Shown: in pieces, positions 58,325 to 64,000 of the stretch
Layout: every line of letters starts with the position of its first letter
Position numbering within the stretch: the first letter of the stretch is position 1
From: Dromiciops gliroides
Taxonomy: Eukaryota; Chordata; Mammalia; Microbiotheria; Microbiotheriidae
Direction: 5' to 3'
Assembly: GCF_019393635.1 (NCBI RefSeq)
Contig: NC_057862.1
Coordinates: forward strand, 481,930,669-481,994,668
Length of the DNA: 64,000 bases
Position numbers and translations under genes: made by a program
Notes under the pieces: model-generated
Database searches by the model: none
What the model was told of the DNA's origin: nothing
The model's input: the letters and a program-made list of their open reading frames with translations, nothing else

Positions 58325-58513
58325 AAGAAATGTATGATGGGTACATTTGTAGAGTTCAGTGCATGACATGCCAGTAGCAGAGCTCACAAGGCTATCTTAC
58401 TAAAGAATTCCAATGACTCATATTGAAATAACCTTGTCATCATAAGTTATCCTACTGTTTTTAGAATACATAAGGATAATCTTGGTGCTGGCCACTGGGA
58501 AAAAATGCATCTA

Positions 58514-58641
58514 AAGGGCAGCTATGTGGCGCAGTGGATAGAGCATCGGCCCTGGATTCAGGAGGACCTGAGTTCAAATCTGACTTTAGACACTTAACAC
58601 TTACTACAAGTCACTTAACCCCAATTGCCTCACCCCCCAAA
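58514..58641 (+). mobile_element. marsupial SINE with internal deletion
   Basis: Sense copy lacking about 20 bases of core between TTACTA and CAAGTCACTTAACC. 13-bp duplication AAAAATGCATCTA at 58501-58513 and 58642-58654. Confidence 0.95.
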
Positions 58642-58694
58642 AAAAATGCATCTATAAGTATGATCAAGCTGTGAGATCACTTGTTCAGTACATA

Positions 58695-58870
58695 ATGTTA
58701 TAGCTTGGAGTTCAGAAGATTTGAGTGAAAATGCAGTCAGATACATGCTATTTTGTTCTGAGAAAAACACTCTCTCAAATTCAGATTTCTCATTCATTAA
58801 AAAAAAAAAGTTTTGTTGGAATAGATGGCCCCTCATATCCCATCCAGAATCTAAATCTATGTTCCTATAG
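58695..58870 (+). mobile_element. MIR/THER1-like core SINE
   Basis: TTATAGCTTGGAGTTCAGAAGATTTGAG ... TTTTGTTGGAATAGATGGCCCCTCATATCCCATCCAGAATC. Confidence 0.65.
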
Positions 58871-59079
58871 CAAATAAGAAAAGTAATTGATGAAGGAAAA
58901 ACATATAATAAGTTAGAGATTCCCTTCAGTGGTTAGTCTATACATTACTGTATTATTTTTTTTACATAATATTGTATGAAACTTTATTCCCTTTTGATTT
59001 ATTTTCTTTTCTATGTTATCTCACCACAGAACTACTATTTGTATTTTTTATTATAAATCAGTCAAATCTAGTATCATGT

Positions 59080-59285
59080 GGTCCTGTGAAATATACAAAG
59101 TAACCTAAGATCTTAGAATCTGAAGAGCAAAGTTTTGTTTTTTCCTCCCTGAATCTGTTTCTGAAACTATGAAATGAGGATAATAAGTCTTATACCATAT
59201 ATTTTACAGGGTTGATGTGAAGATAAAATATAGTAACATATGTAAAGCCCATAAGTGGTATGCAAATTGTAGTGCACCACATAAA
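59080..59285 (+). mobile_element. MIR-family SINE
   Basis: GAAACTATGAAATGAGGATAATAAGTC ... TACAGGGTTGATGTGAAGATAAAATATAGTAACATATGTAAAGCCC. Confidence 0.75.
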
Positions 59286-59695
59286 CCGTTTCTCATTAAT
59301 TATTCATGTTATATTCCTATAATTCATGAATAATGTAGCATAGAATACAATTATTTACTAATTTAGAGATAAGGGCTATCTAAACTTGTAATTTCATTAG
59401 TATAGGGAATGTCCCTACCTGTCTCCACCCTATACTACAATGAACTAAAAATATATAAAATTGACATTATTTATATTTGTAATGCTTAAATGGGTTAGCC
59501 CTGAATCACAATCATACAGCAGGTCTATTGAGGATGACTATTTCAGATTCAAGGTAGTCCATTTTTCTGTACTTTCTAAAACTTATAGCTCACAACTCCC
59601 TACTGATATTTTTACCTTCCAATAGACATGCAACACAATTACCTCAAAACAAAGGCATTTACTAACATGACATTTTAACCCTTGAATTATGAATG
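59286..59695. other. unique sequence, nothing recognised
   Basis: AT-rich, no element recognised. Confidence 0.4.
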
Positions 59696-59699
59696 AATG

Positions 59700-59830
59700 T
59701 GAATTTATTATGCTCTTTCAGAACTGTACAGAACTCTAGTAAATGCTAAACATACAAATAGAACAATGTGGAGCATTGCTGTTCTCAAGGGGTTCACATT
59801 TCAATTGAGAATGTGCAGGGGAAATGAAAT
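59700..59830 (-). mobile_element. L2 3' region, antisense
   Basis: CTAGTAAATGCTAAACATACAAATAGAAC, GCTGTTCTCAAGGGGTTCACATTTCAATTGAGA. Confidence 0.55.
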
Positions 59831-60070
59831 CAATTTCAACTGCAGGGCATATGGAGAGGGTCAGAAATCCTTACAGTACATCACTGAGGAAGATGACAAG
59901 ACCATCATGCCTTTAGATTGAGAGGCTCAGGAATCCAAAGATGTAAAACACAAGATGTTTTAAAGATAAATTCTTGAGGGCAGAGTTTCTGTGATTGGGA
60001 TCATTAGAGCATTACAAGAAAGAAAGGGTGGAAAGCCAAAAATAAATAAATAAATAAGACATGGAGTTTT

Positions 60071-60254
60071 GTTTTTGTTATTTTTTAGTGAGGCAATTGG
60101 GGTTAAGTGACTTGCCCAGGGTCACACAGCTAGTAAGTGTTAAGTGTCTGAGGCTGGCTTTGAACTCAGATACTCCTGACTCCAGGCCCGGTGCTCTATC
60201 CACTGCACCACCTAGCTGCCCCATTTTTTTGTTTTTGTTTTTGTTTTTGTTTTG
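60071..60254 (-). mobile_element. marsupial SINE with extra T-rich block at its 5' side
   Basis: Antisense SINE body to about 60222 (CTAGCTGCCCC). Duplication AGACATGGAGTTTT at 60057-60070 and 60255-60268 (14 bp, perfect). About 32 bases of (GTTTTT)n lie between the SINE head and the right duplication, where none is expected. Confidence 0.93.
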
Positions 60255-60268
60255 AGACATGGAGTTTT

Positions 60269-60805
60269 AAAGAAATAAAAATGTTTTGCATCTTGAGGGA
60301 GAGAAATTAATGTGTTGACCTTTTCTCTCTCTCTCTCTCTAGTATTTTCTTTTAAAAAGACCATGGGAACAGTTGGTATCCATAGAAGGTGGCCCATGTG
60401 TTGCAAAATGAACTTGACTTGGATAAGACACCCACTAACAATACTTTTCCTCCCTCTGAAACTTCAGTTTTTGTGGGAGAAGAGATACTAATAAACTGTA
60501 CATAACTGACATTTGAATAGGAAGTCCTTTCTTCAGAATATCACCAAGTCTAATAGTTATCCTGCTTCAACTAATCAACTTCCCCTCTTCTACTGAGTGT
60601 TCTCTCTACTGCTTCTTTTCTGTTCTGATTCAGTTTTCCTAATAGGTTGAAAAGAAATACTTTGGTGCTCTTACTGTTGGGAAAGTGAACATTTGGGTAG
60701 GGTTGGATGCTGAAGGTGAGTGGTGGGGATAGAGCTGGTGTAAATTAAATGAAGTAGATTCACTCAATTCTAGATTTAAGAGATATCCTTTGGTACTATA
60801 GCAGC
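60269..60805. other. unique sequence, nothing recognised
   Basis: A short CT tract near 60324-60341. Otherwise no element recognised. Confidence 0.4.
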
Positions 60806-60809
60806 TCAG

Positions 60810-61060
60810 AAAACATGGAGAGGTGGTACAGTTGATAGAGCCCTGGGCCTGGATTCAGGAAGACATGAGTTCAAATTCAACCTCAGACACTCACTAGTTG
60901 TATGACCCTGGGCAAGTCACTTAACTCTGCCTCAGTTTCCTCATCTGTAAAAATGAAAAGGAGAAGGAAATGGCAAACCACCCCTGTAACTTTGTCAAGA
61001 AAACCTCAGATGGGATCATGAAGAGTCAGACATAACTTAAATGACTGAACAAAAATACAT
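60810..61060 (+). mobile_element. SINE with RTE-type 3' end
   Basis: tRNA-like head (GGTGGTACAGTTGATAGAGCCCTGGGCC), core, CCTCAGTTTCCTCATCTGTAA, then GGAAATGGCAAACCACCCCTG and GAAGAGTCAGACATAACTTAAATGACTGAAC, the tail I associate with marsupial RTE-mobilised SINEs. Confidence 0.85.
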
Positions 61061-61919
61061 GGGGGAAATACATATGATTAAGGGTGTCCAAAGAGCTGAA
61101 ATTCATGCTTCTGATTCTGTAAAGCCTCAGGGGTACTGCTGTCTTAACTTTTTACTTTTTCTTGGTCCTTCACTGTTTGTTGGGCATTATTCCAAAAGCC
61201 ATTGTTATTTAATAATTTTATATTATCTCCAATACTTCCAGCTTCTGGCTCAGCTTGAATCCTCAGGAGGTTTGTGATCTGAGTGGAATTCTATATAGGA
61301 CCCAAGTAGATAGCCCAACAGGAAATCTCTCTGTAGGTCAAATGCCTGGAACATGACCACTCCAGAATTCTTGCATTAGAATTTGTCCACAAAATAGTAC
61401 TCAATGTTGGTGCTACCCAGAAATCTACTTTCCCAACTAGAAAGCTAAAGTCCAGAAGTATATTATCCAGTTTCCTCCTCATTTACAAAGAGTTATTAAA
61501 GGAGCAAAATTTTTTAATTTCCCCCTTTTCTTGCATCTGTCTTTATTGTGTGTTCTGGCTATAAAACTCTATTGTGTTTGGTGACAGAGAAGAGAGAAGA
61601 GAGAATACCTTTCCCTTTACTTTGAATCATTCTGCTGGAGACAAGAAAAAAAAAATGAAATGCTTGTCCATAGCTAAGAGCATGCTCTTAGTAGTCCTTA
61701 ACCTGTATTCGCCACTGCTTCTATCCAAGATAGTTCCTGTTTTCAAACTCTCAGCCCTTATCATTGGGAGTGAGGATAAAGACAGTAAGTTAATTCATAC
61801 CCAGGTGCAAGTCCATTGTCTCTACCAATGTTCAGTCTTAGTTGGCCCTTTCATAAACAAATGGTTGGGAAATATTTGGTACAACTTCTTTCTGAGTTTT
61901 TCCTTCATTGTATATAATT
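61061..61919. other. unique sequence, nothing recognised
   Basis: Part of a 148-codon plus-strand frame (61574-62020) falls here. It has no motif and runs into an L2 end, so it is taken as chance. Confidence 0.4.
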
Positions 61920-62080
61920 TTGTATGTATATTGTTTTGTATTTTTTCTCTCCCTTTAAAGTGGGTACTCCTTGAGGCTAGGGATGATATTTTGGCCTTTC
62001 TTCATAGCTCAAGCTCATAACTCAGTACTTTGCATATAGTAAATACTTAACAAATGTCTGTTGACTGAATGACTGACAAG
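61920..62080 (+). mobile_element. L2 LINE 3' end
   Basis: GTGGGTACTCCTTGAGGCTAGGGATGATATTTTGGCC ... GTACTTTGCATATAGTAAATACTTAACAAATGTCTGTTGACTGAATGA. Confidence 0.88.
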
Positions 62081-62785
62081 ACTCCAACCTACAAATAAGT
62101 CTCTTAAATTTTTATTCCTAATAAATTTATAAATTTTATTGGGGAATTCAATTGACCATAATTCTTCTAATCACCCCCACACACATACATACATACTATA
62201 TATTAGAATTTTACTATGTAACATAAACTCCAACAATTCTGTACTTTTTAAAGATGTTTTGTAAAATCAATTATCCTTCAGAGAAAGTGTAAGTGCTGAC
62301 AAAGGGTTATTTAACATAATTAATTTTAAATGTAGGTATGATAATAGTTTTCTCATATATTCTTGAATTCTATAGTGCATGATACTTGTACTTTAGTGAA
62401 GGGCAACATCTTGGTGGTTTGGAATAATCAAGTTGCAGATCTTTCTTCCTCATTTTTCTTGTAAAGACTCAGTGGCACTGGGAATACAGAATCTCCCTCC
62501 CCTTCTGTCTCTCACCCCTGAAAAAAAATGCTTGCCCTCAAGGAACTTAAATTATAGGAAGAAGAAAAAAATGGTTGCAAATTAATGAACACAAATACAT
62601 AAACATAGATGTATTCACATATAACCATTATTTAGTACTCACTATGTACTTGCCAACTAGGTTATCACCTGAGCAAGAAAGAATAAATGCAGAATTCTCT
62701 CTGACTTATTCTCAGTACCACAAGAAATCCTACAACACATTTTTCCTTTTGTTGCAGAAATAATATGGACATTGTTCTGTTATGT
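62081..62785. other. unique sequence, nothing recognised
   Basis: AT-rich, no element recognised. Confidence 0.4.
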
Positions 62786-62789
62786 ATCA

Positions 62790-62960
62790 CTTACCTAATC
62801 GATAACCTCCATTGACTAGTTATTACTTCTAGGATAGATAAAATACAAAATCCTTTATTGGCAGTTAAAGGCCTTCACAATCTAGCCTCTTCCTAACTTT
62901 CTAGTCTTCTTACACTTTATTCCCCACCATGCACATTACAGATTTAAAGATACTCAGTGC
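62790..62960 (+). mobile_element. L2-like LINE fragment
   Basis: TAAAATACAAAATCCTTTATTGGCAGTTAAAGGCCTTCACAATCTAGCCTCTTCCTAACTTTCTAG matches the L2 order. Confidence 0.75.
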
Positions 62961-63440
62961 TCCCAGGCAAACACTCATTTGTTAAACTGCATAGCTTAGA
63001 ATACTAAGGGATCAGAATGTTGAGGTTATGTTCCTACTAGTCCAATGGTAACTGACTGGTTTCAATGGCTGAGCCATTCTAATTCACTGTAGATCACTTT
63101 TAATAACTATTTGAGCCAGAAAGAGCAAAAAACCATGGATGTACAACCATCCAGTGAGACTCTAGAAAATTTACCAGGTACATGACACATCAGTGATCTC
63201 AGGTATGATACCCAAAGATGGAGCTGTGTCTAACAAGATGTTTCTTCATCCTTATTTCTTTGAATTCAAATACACTGGTATTAGTGGGGACCATTATAGA
63301 GGTGGGGGTGGAGAAGGCAATTGGATTTAGTAACTACTCATTCATTCAATTAGTCAAATCTTAGTAGTCTACAAAAAGTAGTATTTTAGTGTGAAAGAAA
63401 TAAAGAAAGAGAAAGAGAAAGAGAATTAACTGTGCATCAC
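62961..63440. other. unique sequence with a short AAAG tract
   Basis: GAAAG-type purine repeat at about 63395-63424. No element recognised. Confidence 0.45.
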
Positions 63441-63444
63441 GAAA

Positions 63445-63560
63445 TATGGCCTCTAGTCCTGACACTATCAATAGATGTGTGACATTGGGCATGTCTTTTC
63501 ACATCTCCAAATGTCAGTTTACTCGATTTAAAACTAAATAAAAAGTTAGAATAAAGAATA
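63445..63560 (+). mobile_element. MIR-family fragment
   Basis: GTGTGACATTGGGCATGTCTTTTCACATCTCCAAATGTCAGTTTAC follows the MIR core. Confidence 0.65.
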
Positions 63561-64000
63561 TATATTTGCCCCTTTTGACTCTTAAATTGCAATGATTCTT
63601 TAAATTTTTGCTTCAGTAAGACCTGATTTTCCTCCACTTAATCATTCTTTTCTTCCTCCTCATCCCTCTTCTTCTTCTTCTTTATTTTTTCTTAGAGGGC
63701 ATATAAGCCATCATGAAGTCAGAAGGCACAGTAGAGAAAAAAATTCTCCTAAAGCTATGTCAATTTATTTATCTATCTCATGGTATAACTAAAACTAAAT
63801 TAATCTATGGGTAGTTATAGATGTCTGATTGGTTTTACATATTTATATTTTGTTAGACAAGAATTTATTGATTAATTTTTATAAAATGTTCTACAAAGCA
63901 CTTTCTGAATCATTCTCTTTCCGAGGGGAATTTTAAAGAGCAAAATAGGAAACATGCCAAGTTAAAAGCAAATACCAAAGGAGAATATTTCTTTAAAGGA
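63561..64000. other. unique sequence with short CTT tract
   Basis: CTTCTTCTTCTT near 63668-63683. Nothing else recognised to the window end. Confidence 0.45.

Noticed and set aside
61574..62020. 148-codon plus-strand frame
   Set aside because: Its 3' third is an L2 end (61920-62080). The rest has no domain, no homologous feel and no gene context.

Overview
The window reads as marsupial (metatherian) nuclear DNA. It is AT-rich and intergenic, and most recognisable sequence is transposon-derived. Marsupial-type tRNA/core SINEs (head GGGGCAGCTAGGTGG, A-rich tail, 7-17 bp target duplications) are scattered throughout, alongside many L1 pieces, older L2/MIR/CR1-like fragments, several ERV LTRs and two hAT-type MITEs. 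I see no intact protein-coding gene, tRNA, rRNA or CRISPR array. The species cannot be fixed from the sequence alone.

Layout. 1-10.5 kb: microsatellite, L2, MIR and minus-strand L1 pieces plus one solo LTR. 10.5-23.9 kb: one old, nearly full-length plus-strand L1 (called L1-A here), broken up by another L1 (L1-B), a minus-strand L1 3' end, SINEs and LTRs. 24-29.9 kb: L2, MIR and an internally deleted L1. 29.93-32.06 kb: a complete processed retrocopy of WDR5, with 5' leader, 334 colinear codons, 3'UTR, AATAAA, poly(A) and identical flanking duplications. Two in-frame stops make it a pseudogene. 33.6-38.5 kb: L1 pieces in opposite orientations, with a (TA)36 tract. 39-45 kb: MITEs, L2, and two long inverted repeats: a compact 108-bp-arm hairpin at 42.0-42.5 kb and a roughly 650-bp-arm hairpin at 43.1-44.8 kb with internal 42-45 bp tandem units. 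45.8-50.5 kb: a 5'-truncated L1 interrupted by a 3.4 kb minus-strand provirus whose primer binding site matches tRNA-Arg and whose gag remnant keeps one CCHC knuckle. 50.5-64 kb: mostly unique sequence with SINEs, L2, MIR and three further LTRs or LTR candidates, one of them (56.9 kb) complete with TATA box, AATAAA, triplicated enhancer-like repeat and a perfect 4-bp duplication.

No genes work together here. The content is a record of successive insertions. Family names come from recalled consensus features rather than a database search. Boundaries are base-exact where a target duplication is quoted and approximate elsewhere.
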